From Prostheceraeus crozeri (Eukaryota > Platyhelminthes > Polycladida > Euryleptidae): DNA of 64,000 bases. Below the pieces are notes generated by a model, which saw nothing but the letters and a program-made list of their open reading frames with translations, made no database searches and was not told the origin of the DNA. The stretch covers positions 1-64,000 of the forward strand of contig CAJQUW010010471.1 of NCBI GenBank assembly GCA_907163375.1, given 5' to 3'. This document shows, in pieces, positions 47,691 to 59,999 of the stretch; the stretch's first letter is position 1, and each line of letters starts with the position of its first letter. The position numbers were made by a program, and so were the translations under genes.

Positions 47691-48678
47691 TCGATACATA
47701 ATACGATATACGTATATATCATGATGTAAATAATCCTCAACGCATAAAGCAGACCCGGCAAACTATTGTCACGTTTTCTACTACTTGCTAGGCCTACTGC
47801 CGGAGTCAGAGTCCAATCAAGTGCATAGGACTCCCCAACCATCGTTGTTTGTAACAGAAAGCAGTTACTACAGCTAAGATTAAATATATCATATCCATGC
47901 TTGTGATTATGACATTATTTAAGTTTTTCTTTAGTTCAAATGGCATGCCTTTTGCTGTTGTAATCTTTTATATTTTTCCAAATAGTGACATTTTCATTCT
48001 ACGGTACTTATACAAACTATAAATAGTGGCTTTTACAACAAATTGCCAGCTTTTATCCTTCCGTGATTCTTAGATGTGTTTACCAGACATAAATGGTGCA
48101 TTCACTCTCTGATGTTCATGAGTGATGGCCGCACAAACATTAGCGCAAAACGTAGGGCCGATATTATTTTTCTAAATGAGACAGGGTTTCTAGTATCAAA
48201 TACACACTGCATTGTGAACGGTTCAAAAAGAACCGTTTTAATACCATGTTTAAAGCAATGATCTTGACGTTTCCGTCCTTATCGCCTATCCCGGAAAAGC
48301 TCCGCAAACGATATTTTTGCTACATATTTGTATAACATTAGACTCATAATGATATTCTGCATATTTCGACTGCTGTCGCATACCTTTAAATCTCCAGGAC
48401 ACCTACAACCCGTTAGATTGCCCTCCCGCGTAACGAGTTCGTAACGAAACCGGATAGCGGGCAGACGGCGTTAAGGAAGAAGTCAAAACTCAGAGAAGAA
48501 GTCTGAATTTCTTGAATTAAAAACATATTCGTGACCACATGAAGAGTTCGCCCCACGACCCAAGCGACTTGTGGTGGGCCTAACACGATGAGGCACAGAT
48601 TATGATGAGTCTATCGCGCACAACTTATTTCTGCATCATTTCCGCTTTTTCAAATTTCATCATTTGGGTTCTTTTGAA
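47691..48678. other. No recognisable gene
   Basis: AT-rich, with short frames only. Nothing was identified. Confidence 0.45.
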
Positions 48679-48853
48679 TTACTCGGAGCAATTGAAAGGG
48701 CATCTTTAATCTCATGCCGGCGCTTCGTCCGTTCTTTATTGAGGCATAACACGGAACTGATTACATAGCTGTTAACACAACTGTTAACCTCAATAAAGAA
48801 CGGACGAAGCGCCGGCATGAGATTAAAGATGTCCTTTCAATTGCTCCGAGTAA
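48679..48853. repeat. 175-bp palindrome with ~66-bp near-perfect arms
   Basis: The left arm 48679-48744 and right arm 48788-48853 are inverted copies, both containing TCATGCCGGCGCTTCGTCC or its complement, around a 43-bp loop. The loop itself holds two CTGTTAAC sequences. It is probably a MITE or hairpin element. The 12-mer TTCTTTTGAATT occurs just left (near 48670) and again near 48885. Confidence 0.8.
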
Positions 48854-48859
48854 CTTATA

Positions 48860-49532
48860 AATGGGCACCTACAAAGAGAATATTCTTTTGAATTTATAAA
48901 TTTTCTAGTTCACTACTTTTTAATTAACATAGTAATGCATACTTATTATTTTCATTGATGGAAATTCATTTTCAGGATGGATTTCATTTATCAATAATTT
49001 TATCTCTGACAGCTGTTCCATTAAAAGGAACCCTAAAAATGAGCGATCCAACCCGAAAACCGACCCGAAACCCCAACTCAAAAGTTCGGGTTCGGGTCGG
49101 GTTTGGATAATCTCTCTTATCATAAACCCGAGAAAACCTGAACTTAAGTTTTTCCAGTTGGAGTACACATCCGGGAAATCTGTTTTAAATATTTATTCCA
49201 AATATTGGTACAATTTTAACAATTATATTCTCATAGGTAGTGTAATAGTCCGTACAACTGATTTGATATTAATATAACGAATACGGTAGCAATAATCAAT
49301 AAATAGTGGGTATAATTCTACAAATTTCTAATAAATTAAGGAGGGGAATCATTGTATGAGCTAATGTATTGAAAGCTCAATAAAGCGATTGACTTGCTTC
49401 AATTCTATTTCTAAAATAGCAAAATCAAACTGATGCTATTTCACACTACAAGAGTATCAACCGTCTTTGGTATCAACAATTCAATTTGTCTAAAGTAATT
49501 ATTTCATAGAATTTGTTAATAGTTCAATTCAC
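48860..49532. other. No gene; GGGTTCGGGTCGGG-rich patch
   Basis: Around 49045-49110 a patch of repeated CCCGAAACC/GGGTTCGGGTCGG motifs stands out from AT-rich surroundings. A related GTCGGGTCGGTTTTTGGTCGG patch lies at about 50250-50270, in the orientation expected of paired transposon subterminal regions. No ends or duplications could be fixed. Confidence 0.35.
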
Positions 49533-50018
49533 AATGTAATAGAGTAATTAAATATTGAGTTGCATCCTCAGTTGAAAGATCAGAACAGACCTGAATAGCT
49601 GTCATTTCATCCAATATCAGGAATCATCAGCAGGCACAGTTCATATCTCTCAACATCGACACAACTATCTATTTTAACAACATCAACACCCGACACAGCA
49701 ATGCCCGGATAAATTTGATATTCACAATTACCAAGTTAGTGAAATTTCGACGGGCATTCATTAAATATCACTTTAAGCACACTACTGGCAAATCGCCAAA
49801 GTGAGTGAGCCGCCGAAATGTCACTAGCTTGCTAATTGCGAATATCGAATTTACCCGGGAATTGCTGCAACTTTAAACAGGGAGCTCTGTCGATTTTGAG
49901 AGATGTGAACTATGCCTGATGATGATTTCTGACATTGGATGAAATGGCAGCTATTCAGGTCTGTCCTCACTTTTCTACTGAGGATGCAACTTAATATTTA
50001 ATTATTCTATTTACATTT
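49533..50018. repeat. ~486-bp palindromic element
   Basis: Inverted arms of about 235 bp meet near 49776 with almost no spacer. Matching blocks include GTTGCATCCTCAGT, ACAGACCTGAATAGCTG, ATTTCATCCAAT and ATCTCTCAA with their complements. Mismatches are scattered, so it is older than the large foldback element. There is no coding capacity and no clear target duplication. Confidence 0.78.
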
Positions 50019-51099
50019 TCTAGAAAAGGCTGGTGCAGTGCTTATCTCAACTATCACAGAAGCACACAATCATGTCTGGATACCCGTCCCGAGGACTACA
50101 TACAGTGCTTTATGTCGATTTGAATCTGGAATAAGTGGCTCTTAAAGCTCGAACATTTCGCGGATTTTTGTAATCAGATCAATTTCAGGTCACACAGGTA
50201 TTACACAAGTAAGCATATATACATGAATGGTTTGCTGATCTTATCTTGTCGGGTCGGTTTTTGGTCGGGATAGGGTTGTCTTTTAGTTCGAGGCGGGTTT
50301 GAAAATTCCTGTAACCTGATCCGACGATGACCTCAAGTCACCATCGTCGAATGCCAAAAACCTGGTTACCAGAGACCCACTTGCCGAAAAAGCACGGACT
50401 CCCCAGTTCCTGCGGCAAAGGCGTTGCTCCGTTTCTGGTGGTTCAGATGCTCTTACTGCCGACCAATGCATACAACATTCGTTTTTTTAAATCGCAACAT
50501 TAAACAATAATGAACAATGTAGGCCTCTACCTTGAAAATTCACGCAGCTAGTTCTAAGGATTGTTGATGGTGTGTTGCAGAACTTTTATGACTTTATTGA
50601 CATGTTGGTATGTTGACTCACCCTCTATGACTTTCTTTTCTCTAATTAAGTGAGAAGTATAGAGTCACAATTTTTGGCATAAGATGTCCTCAGATCATTT
50701 CCTATCATGTGCGTGTGTGCTCATGCCAACAACAGCTTCTCATCGGTGATTTTCCAAAATGTGGTTGAATGTGGCTTTTAAAAAGGCTTGTTTATCAATA
50801 TTAAGATGCCTGCCAATTCTAAATATGCTTGGCTTCATAGCAAGCTAGCCTAAAGGAGAGTATGATTATGTGACCTAAAGACATACTACCCTATACCAGG
50901 AATTGTGACACTAGACTTAATAAGGCTTGCTTCTCATTTAATCAGAGAAATTTAATAAAAAAGAATGTCATTTTCAACGAAAATTTCAATCTGCTTCCTA
51001 TTGAATTTACCCTGTGTTTTCTTTATACCTATACGACAGGAAGCGGAACCGAGTGGAACCGATTCGTCGTAGACACAGGGTGTGCATCACTCTATGAAA
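50019..51099. other. No recognisable gene
   Basis: Mixed composition. A small hairpin at 51011-51090 is bounded by CCCTGTGT and ACACAGGG. Nothing else was identified. Confidence 0.4.
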
Positions 51100-51560
51100 G
51101 TCTTGTTTTCGAGTTCGTTCCCTGCAGAAACTCGTGATGATAGCGGCCGTACTAGTCCTGATGAGCATCTCTTTAGACTTGAAAAAGTCGTCGCTCCTCC
51201 TGTCCGTGGTTCTCTCAACCTTTCATTGAAGCCGAATTAAACGCGGTTCTTTGAAATGGCTTGGTTTACCATCTTCAGAAAGTGTTTCCATGTACCCATT
51301 CCATTCCAACAAGTCGTTGGATCCATATGAGCATCATGTATTGATGTGCATGAACGACGGTGATGTTGTGAATCGACATAAAGTTCGAGATTCGTTGCGC
51401 GAGCAATTTGGAGCTGGTCAGAGTGGATCCAGTCCTGAATTATGACCAGGTAATATTCTTATTCCAGACTTGCTTCTAGGACCGCTTGCCGTTGAAGAGG
51501 TGATTGTCATGAATTCTCTCAACCACAAGAATAATATCTGGAGAGAACATATCACTGCAT
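51100..51560 (+). mobile_element. Retroelement-derived coding fragment, class uncertain
   Basis: Decayed fragment whose translation includes LKWLGLP, then NKSLDPYEHHVLMC, GDVVNRHKVRDSL and, further on, GNILIPDLLLG. This order resembles a C-terminal region I associate with invertebrate retroelement polyproteins (a Cys/His knuckle followed by a nuclease-like segment). It is broken and old. I cannot assign a family. Confidence 0.45.
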
Positions 51561-52368
51561 GAAATAACGGGCAGAATCTGCAGAATGCAAAATATCAACA
51601 CAGCACTAGGGAGTTAAAAAAATAATTTCAATTGTACGCTAGTTGGAGCAGAACGCAATCATCTAATTTAATTATTTGATGGCAACAATCAAAGCAATTT
51701 AAGTAATTTAAGCAATGCAATCAAAGAATCGCAGTTGCTCAATGTCAACAATTACGTAATTGTAAAACATTCATTCTGAAATCGGAGATTTAGGTCATTG
51801 GTGTGGGCGTGTGTGTGAAATTCAAGCAAAAAGTAATTTCATTGCTTATCATCAGTTTCTTCATGCGCTATCTAAAATAGTCAATAAGTGAAGCTTGCAA
51901 CTGGAAATGAAGCATCAAGTCGACACTCATGATGCAACAAACGAATAGTTTTATTAAAATATGTTATGCAACAATTCTGCTAGGAAGATATCGACAATGA
52001 TCTGAAGACTCCACCCAAAAATCACGGAAAGAATCAAGTATTCTGAGCAGCCGGAAACTGCAAATCCTCTAACGTTGGTAGAGTATAGACGAAGTCAATA
52101 GCTTAAGATTCAAAGGAGGCCTGACTTGCTCTGAACTAAAATTTATCCAGATCAAAAACAGATAGTGAGATATTTCCATAGATATTTCTAGCATTTTTTC
52201 AAGTCAAAATTTGCGATTCTACATACTTTCAATTGGCGAATTTCCTTGCACTGTTTATCAACATTTGTACACATCTACGCACTGCATGCACACTCTTACA
52301 GAGAATAAAATGAAATAATCGTTAGATCAAATTGCTATGCAAAAGGTGTGCAGCTGATAAGAATCATT
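51561..52368. other. No recognisable gene
   Basis: AT-rich interval before the large hAT element. Nothing was identified. Confidence 0.45.
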
Positions 52369-53785
52369 GTCATTCACAGGTTTGGAACCGGCCGTCGGCG
52401 CGGTCCCGGTGTTACAGTATAATTTTCCTTCCATCTCTTTTACCGGCGGGACATTGAAATGGTGTTTACATATTCCGGTCGGAAATTTAAAGTACGAGTA
52501 TGTTTGTCACACTGATTTAGAGTTTCCGCTTTTCTCTTTTACCCCCTCCCCCGAACTAGCTAAGACTGCATGTGTGTATTTTACCCCCTCATTAATCTGC
52601 TACCCCTTTCATGAGTATAACGTATGATATTTAGAATAAAAACGAAATTCCATTATACATTGTATTTTTTCAAGTGACATGTATTTATCATTTTTTTTAA
52701 TCTTATACCATTACTGCTTACATAGTAGCTGTTTCTTCCCTTTATAGCGCTCCTGACATAGCACTCATGATCGAGAGAAATAAAGACATGACGGAAATAG
52801 AATATGCTGATTATGTTGTGACTTTCTTTGACCTAGGGGCTATTCAGTAACGCAGATATCTGATTCTCTGTTTCCGATCAGAAAAACAGATCAGGGGGTA
52901 AAAGCAAGTCATAACACCGGCCGTAAATTTGGGAAACCGGCTGGCCGGACGATTAGCTACTCATTAAGCCGGCCGGTTATGATAATTAGGTCCATGTCGA
53001 CAGTTGACGACATTAATTTTAGAATAAACTGTTTAGTAAATCAATTACAACATTAACAGCATGTAGATCTAACATTATCATGAATGCCGGCAACTTATGA
53101 TTGTGTTTGAACCCATATTTATCTCAAATATTCTAGCCTGCATGAATTTAGTTCCCATTGTGTAATCTTAAGTCTATCAATTGCAATATCATTACAAGTT
53201 TTGAATAATTTCACTACATGGGATAGTTAACACGTGGAGCTTAGAATTGCAATAAATTATGAATCTCAATGCATTCTAGAGATTACCACCCGAGTGCTTG
53301 ACAGTGGATCACGGATAATTGTTTGGTAATTTAACGCACGCGATAAATTTTACCTGACCTTGTACAGGTACCGCAACATCCTCGGTCTTCGAACACTCAC
53401 TGACATGAAAAATTGATGTCATATTCGGCAAGCTCTTTGTTCCCCAACTCTTAGACGTCAGCTCGCATCATCAACATAAGCTCAAAAGATCTGAATTAAA
53501 GCTGCAGTGTAGAGAATTCTAAATTGAAAATACTCATCACTGGATTTCCCTCTCAAGTGAAGCGGTAAATGCTGCTTTGCAGTGAATCACTTCAATTCAA
53601 ATTTAAACTTCAAAATCTATTATAACTTAGAATCGTTCACTGCTCAGATCTTTGTTGTGGGGCGAGACGCAGTTATACGTATTATTGTTGCTATTATTGC
53701 ATCAATGTCATGCCCGCTAGGGTCATCATTTTAATTCCCCATTTTCAATTTCCTTTCATATGATTGACTTTGAAAACATAGTCAA

Positions 53786-55156
53786 CCCTCAAGATACAAG
53801 GGCTGGGTCAATCTGACCTCCTTTTCATAATTCATCTGGCTAAACACTTATCATCAGTGCTTGAGCATAAGGATTTCGTGGCTTTTACTTTGAAATCTTC
53901 AGCTACAAGATCATATCCGATACGATTTCTTCTGTATTCGTCATCTTCCTGTTACGGGTCCTAGTAATGGAGGTCAATATGACCTTCCTTTGTATTTTAC
54001 GTATCATTGAAGAAACTGAAAATTCAGATTTTTGTGTTTACAATCGATAATTCATCTCAAATTTTTTCAGATATGTTTAAATGACTAACAAAATGACAGC
54101 TGTCGCTGTTTTAAAAGTATGATTAGCAGCTCACATGTAATCTTGGCGCGTGTGTATATATTTCGGTCTCACAAAATACAACAGATTTTTACATGTACGA
54201 CGTATACATGTATATTTTGGTCTCATAAAAGACATCAAATTACTATAAAATATAATTTATTGATTACAATGTTGCATTTGATTTCAATTATAACAATTTA
54301 GGGCATTCAATGGCGCCAACGAATGACTTTTTTCACTGTGTTGCCCACAAACGGGGGTTCACACACACTACACTCTGTACTTGTTTTGTAGCAATCACGA
54401 GATGTTCGACCATCATCGAAGCATTTGGAACATCGCCCTCTTTAGCTCGCCATTTCATGATGCTTTGATAAGCGGGGATTCGGTTGACCTGTCATCCTTG
54501 AAAGATTTGCCGTGATATCTGCAGGTAAACCTATCGATTCATTCAGACGAGATCTCAGATGACTCTGCACCAACTCGGTAGCTAATTGAATCAAAAAGGA
54601 ACACATTGCTGTCCCTGGATTTTGACGAAAAATTGGATGATGATGTTTGTAAATGGTAGGCGCATTGATGCCCATAACGTCAAGAATATTGTGCAAATGG
54701 ACGAGTGGCCATCTCAATTCTCAGGAGTCGAGAGCGCGTGGTGAAGCCTTTGCAGATTTCATCCAAAACGTCTTCTCCTGGTTTTGTCGAATTATAAAAA
54801 AGTTGAATGTCACTCTTTTCAGAACGAGACTCATCAGACACATCGTGGTGCATCATCGACAGAAAATAGACCTTTCGATCTCTATTCACTTGGGAACTTT
54901 GCTGCCAGTTCCAACAATGACAAAATTCGACTCACCTCGAGCCATTTTGCACAAATCGGAGGAATTCCACGCTTATTTTTTGCAATGGTGCCAAGTTAGG
55001 CAGTACTCCTTTGAAGTAGTTCATCAGTGATTGCTTTCGACGTAAAAAATCGATCATTTGTTATGCAACAATAAATACTTGATGATCAAGAACAAGAGGT
55101 CAAATTGACCATCCTTTGTATTTTTAAGTGTGTCGAATACCTTTGCATCTTAAGGG
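53786..55156 (-). mobile_element. piggyBac element, internally deleted, nested in the hAT element
   Basis: The ends CCCTCAAGATACAAGG and, inverted, CCCTTAAGATGCAAAGG lie next to TTAA (right, 55157-55160) and a degenerate TCAA (left, 53782-53785), the piggyBac target. Subterminal GGTCAATMTGACCTCC-type motifs are present inside both ends. It carries the C-terminal half of a piggyBac transposase on the minus strand and lacks the first half. The element is 1371 bp, about half the usual length. Confidence 0.85.
54307..54990 (-). pseudogene. piggyBac transposase, C-terminal half, frameshifted
   Basis: Read on the minus strand, the order is KMARGESNFVIVGTGSKVPK, NRDRKVYFLSMMHHDVSD, IQLFYNSTKPGEDVLDEICK, RWPLVHLHNILDVMGINA, then FLIQLATELV. 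It ends with a Cys-rich finger containing CSKCFDDGRTSRDC and CSVCEPPF before the stop at 54307. These match the conserved blocks and C-terminal cysteine-rich domain of piggyBac-type transposases, which excise and insert precisely at TTAA. The N-terminal region and the first catalytic Asp blocks are missing, and the frame changes at least three times, so it is inactive. Confidence 0.85.
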
Positions 55157-55352
55157 TTAACATTATTACAAATTATAATGTAGGCCTGTTACTCATTAGA
55201 CAAACAAGAAGTCATTACGCGTATAGGCTAACATGTTATGAAAGTACGAATAATTGCTTTGTATAATGCTGTATTATAATAGGTTGCTTATCTGCAGAAC
55301 CGGTAGGCCCACTATTCATTGCATTTCATGCATGCTATAAGGAAATTGAATA

Positions 55353-55660
55353 ATGTCTAACGATGAAAGTTGTCCGAATAACGCCTATGTCCCAAATAAC
55401 AATATAAGATCATATCTGAATGCTGATATTGAATATGTCCATATTGACATCATGTTGAAATTTAGAACTTTAAATCACAACTTAGAAGTTCTCACTGGCA
55501 TTTATGGAGATCGATTGCATCATTTTATGATTGAATGTTCAAAATATCAGAAATTACGACAGGAACTAGCACCGGCATTACGCCATTGCGAAAGTACAAC
55601 CGAGTTCAACAACTTAATGAATGCAAAATCTCCAAGAAATTTTAAATGTATTGCCAAATT
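55353..55660 (+). mobile_element. LINE C-terminal fragment (with internal deletion)
   Basis: One frame reads IMLKFRTLNHNLEVLTGIYG, then directly DRLHHFMIECSKYQKLRQEL and FNNLMNAKSPRNFKCIAKFM. This is the region found at the extreme C-terminus of some LINE ORF2 proteins, normally with a Cys-containing segment between the first two blocks; that segment appears lost here. It abuts another LINE fragment on the right. Confidence 0.6.
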
Positions 55661-56775
55661 TATGATTTTTCAAAGGCGTTCGATATATTAAGCCACCGTG
55701 TTATTCAGCGGCTTCAAGATTTGAATTTCCCCGACGGATTCGTTGAATTGATTATTAACTACCTAAGCGATCGGTATCAAGCTACGCGCATATGTGACGT
55801 TGTCAGCAGCCCAATATTGGTTACCTCTGGAATACCTCAGGGTTCAGTGTTGGGACCGGCTCTGTATTGCATTGTTGCAGGTAGTCTTCAGAAAGCACAT
55901 AGCTCGTCATTTCTCATGAAATATATAGATGATACAACCATTGCTATTCCAATCTATAAATCTTGTGATTCTGCCTCTCGAACAATGAAACAATGAGTGA
56001 GCATAACAACATGATATCATGGTCCGAAGAAAATGATCTCATTATTAATGTCAGCAAAAGCAAGAGCAGCCTTTTGATAAATAAAACAATTGATGCTTCC
56101 GCTGTGATCATTCCAACATGGAGGTCGTCACTGAAGCCAGAGTCCTCGGCGTAACAATTAAGTCATTAAAATGGGACTCACATATTGATAGCATCGTAAA
56201 ATCCTCGTCTAGAAGATTGTATGCCTTGAGAGTTTTGCGACCGTTATTGACAAATGATGATTTACGAGCATTATATCTTGGATTGGTCAGACCTGTACTT
56301 GAGTATGCGAGTCAATCATTCGTTTGTCTTCCGGCTTACCTTGAGAGGAAACTAAATCGCGTCCAGAAAAGAGCTCATCGACTCGTTTGCCGGACATCAA
56401 CTTCTTCTGACTGTACTTGCGGAAAATTTGAGTGTCTTCGAATCCGTCATATCAAGTCTTCCGAGAAACTTTTCTATAAAGCTATATGTGATAGGGAGCA
56501 TGTTCTGCATGATATTATACCCAAAGATCGCTGCCTACAGGACGACTGATTCAACCCTCATCAAGCACTGTCAGATCTTTCTCGACATTCATACCATTTG
56601 TAACTGCACATATAAATGGCTGCTCAGTCGATTGATCACGATGAATATGAACTGTGTTTTTCTTGTATATTCATTTAACATTCTCTTCTGAATTTTTGCT
56701 TCAAAAGTAATACTATGTAATGATATGTAATGATTTTCATTGAATCTGAAATATACATATTTCTTTCTTTCTTTC
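55650..56775 (+). mobile_element. LINE fragment (reverse transcriptase domain), 5' truncated
   Basis: It starts in the middle of the reverse transcriptase at YDFSKAFDILSHRVI, continues GIPQGSVLGPALYCIV, KYIDDTTIAIPI (active site YIDD), then after frame changes EARVLGVTIKSLKWDSHID, SSRRLYALRVL and LVRPVLEYASQSF, to a stop near 56549. A 3' region ends in a (TTTC)n tail near 56760-56775. This is a typical 5'-truncated Jockey/CR1-type insertion with a few frameshifts. Confidence 0.82.
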
Positions 56776-56984
56776 AAATTCCTTCAAAGGGCTACCGACG
56801 TACGACTATCTAATAAAGAGAGACAATTTACTGAAGACTAAAGGACATTTAGAAGAAAAATTTAGATTCTGATGATTCTCCTCTCCTTCCTGATAAATTT
56901 TTGTTGTGGTTGAAATTGACCGCAAGTCTAAAAGTACATGCACACGAGCACTTTTTGCACATTATTGCATAGTTTCATGAATGG

Positions 56985-57045
56985 CTATTCCTGTATGTTT
57001 TTCCAAGGACTTTGGAAATAAATATGTATTGACTTATTGACTATG
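56985..57045 (+). repeat. Short retroposon tail, (TTGAC)n type
   Basis: TTTGGAAATAAATATG followed by TATTGACTTATTGACTATGAC looks like a LINE or SINE 3' terminus with its simple-repeat tail. Nothing upstream is recognisable. Confidence 0.35.
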
Positions 57046-57990
57046 ACGATCAAAATCATGACCATCGCCCCACTGGGGTGTTTTTCCGAACGTGCCCCAC
57101 TGGGGGGGGCGAATTTCGTCCTCCTCCCCCGGCTGATCTCCCAAACTGTTGCACCAATTTTGCCAAACCACACATCAATCGAATAGGCATTGAAATGGGA
57201 TTCAGAAAAACAGTATCAGTTTTATTTCTAAGGTCATCCCTGGGGTGAGGTGAAGGTCAAAACCGCCAATTTTTGACAATTTTCCATTAGATCTGTATTT
57301 GAAATGGAAAATGACAACAAAAACGAATAAACCATAAACTGATCGAAAGATTTGATCAAGATGGTTAATAAAGCGATGATTATTAATCGCTCTTAGATTG
57401 CATCATTGCATTAGATGAGGTCAAAGATCAAATAATTCAAACTTCTAGTTCAGCTCAAATGTCATAAAATCGCACATTAGGTATTTAGTTTCTGCAGGTG
57501 AAGAAACAACCGAATGCGATGACTTTTATCGAGACACTGAGGCTAAAACCAATATGATTATGAAAAAGTTCAATAACTGCTGATCAGATGCAGAAATATA
57601 AAGTAAAAAATAATGAATAATCATATTTGAAATTTGATTTCAAATTTCGAACATGTACACATAATAAGCAGATACTTTTTGTACTTTTTAGTTCTTGATG
57701 AAATAAGTTGATGCCGCAATATACTCATACATTACAAGTGAAAATATAACGAAATCAGCCAAAATAATCCTAACATTCCAATTATGAAATAGCTCTCACT
57801 TCTAATAGTTCTCACAGTATTATGTCAAATTCATTATCCCCAGTGCTGCGAGGGTTAAACAATCGATAATGAGACACCAACCGACGTCCTAGACGACTTT
57901 GATGACGGCGGCATGCCGGATTTGCTTACGCCGGCCACCGGCCGGGCCCCGGCTGCCAAAAACCCGGCCGGTTCCAGCCGTGGTCATTCA

Positions 57991-59999
57991 CATCCCATTT
58001 CTACTGAAAACATTTTATCTCTTTAGACGATTATTATTCATGGGATTTCGTAAATATACTGCATTTCGATTATTGTAGCTTCATTTCTACAAACATGGTT
58101 CTTTTCTTTCAGGCCTACTATCATGATAACTTATGTACGCTCTTTATTTCGCTGTCGATGTTTTATTACATGTATTATTTTAAATTTTCCTAGTTCGCTA
58201 TTAGTCACAACTTTTATCAGAATAATGACATTATAAATTTACTGTTGCCATGGACATATTTCCCATGTATTTTTTAATTTTTAATTATTTTTGTATGCTA
58301 TGTACTCCGCATGCACTTTCTTGTTCGATTTTTATATATTGAATTCGAATACACGCAGAGGTACTTTCTATTTCCGCTACTGCTTGCGGTAACCCTACAT
58401 GCACATTATCCACTGTATAGTATATGCCTACTGGTAATGCATTGCAGTTCATTAATCACTCTATGATTGACAAGCTAACCAATCAAGGATTCAATATCAT
58501 GGAGCCCACTCCTTCCGATATATTCTAAATAATTACTACACATAAATAATGAAGAAAATGCGCGCTTTGCTATATTTTCAATGTATCTCTTGGTTATATC
58601 ATCCTTAGATTTAGACTAACGATTTTGTCCTTTTGGAAAAATCCATAAATTACCACTTGTATGAAAATTATTGTTAGTAAAAAATGTGATATGGTGAATA
58701 AATGATAATTCGCCAATCCTGTGAACAATTTCAATCGGGCTGAACAAGAAATTGTATATAAAGCAGATCTAAACAATTAACAAGAAAATCTTGTTGGAAC
58801 ATTAATGAAATATGGAATGAATGATAAAACAATAAAACAAAATGAAATAAATAAAACAATAGTAACTAAACAGAAAATAGTTGCATCTGTTGGGAATTTC
58901 CCATCTTAATAGTTGTTCTACTGCCTGCCTGTCTTGTTCAATAGATGCTGTAGATGTACAGAGAGACAGAGTGAAGCATAGCATGTGTAGTGCTATCTGG
59001 TGTCAAGTACAATAGTAAAAAGATCAATTACGCTAAAAATAATGTCGCTAGTGAGACTGATGCCTAACCTCTTTCAGAAATAGAGTTTTGTGTACAACCT
59101 GTACAGTGTATGCATGATCGCATTCGGCTACTGACTACACGCATCAGAAATCAACCATCATCGCCTACAATCGGCTACACTGAACTTAAGTTGCAATGTA
59201 GATTATGTTCCTCATAATTGTCCCATGTGGTAATGGGTTTACGCGCACTATCCCATTGCCACTACATTTCCATGAGGAAAAATCATATGGGCTTCCCATT
59301 CCCATTGCAAGTGAGCAATCGAAATCCACAAGATCATCACTTTTGTCCATTATTACTTACTTTTTTAATTCACATCATATTGGTGCGATGTCACATCAAT
59401 GTATTCCTTTGAACATCGAAGGACCAGCTGTACAGAGCAACCCAAAACTCCTGACAGGGTTTTAAAAGGATTTATTTCAAATGTCATTTACAGGTTTTCT
59501 CAACCACAGATATTAATAATGAACAATTGAAAAGTGAAACCAAATTCGCTCACATGAGTTATTGCACTTATTCAATCAGCAAGCAGAAGAAATTAAGTCG
59601 ACCCAATCAACTGTGTTCATGTATTTCAATTTATTTTATTTTATTAATTTTATTTCAATCATATTCAAAATACGAAAAACTAAGTGCAACTTAATTTGAG
59701 CATTCAAATTCGCTATATATTTTAACAGTTCGATAAACTCATAACACTTGACTTAGATAATTATAGCAATTTATCTGAATAATTAAGTGTCATACTGCCA
59801 ATAACAAAACTGATGGCGGTATTGACATGATTTGTTAACACCGTTGCTCTCAGTCTCACCTCATGAACCGCTGAATCAAAAGTTATAGCTGCACAAACTG
59901 CGTAGAAGTCACTTCAAACATGGAGGCCAAGTAATAAGAACAATTAACTTTTCTTATAAACAACACTTTTCTCTCGATAAGACAGGTGACAGCTTCTAG
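57991..59999. other. No recognisable gene; upstream of the methyltransferase
   Basis: AT-rich, with only short frames. Any promoter or non-coding first exon of the downstream gene would lie here, but no specific element can be named. Confidence 0.45.

Larger units (their letters stand above)
52377..57982. mobile_element. Old hAT element carrying nested insertions
   Basis: The left end CAGGTTTGGAACCGGCCG and the inverted right end CACGGCTGGAACCGGCCG share a perfect 12-bp core, TGGAACCGGCCG. They are flanked by a perfect 8-bp duplication GTCATTCA (52369-52376 and 57983-57990), as expected for hAT. GC-rich CCGGCCGG-type subterminal segments recur near 52905-52980 and 57930-57975. The interior holds a piggyBac copy, two LINE fragments and a short LINE-like tail. 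I see no hAT transposase, so it was non-autonomous or lost its gene. The total span is 5606 bp including insertions. Confidence 0.78.

Noticed and set aside
51040-51070. AAGCGGAACCGAGTGGAACC as a relative of the foldback motif
   Set aside because: Lacks the GTGAAGTT part and the 172-bp context; likely chance.
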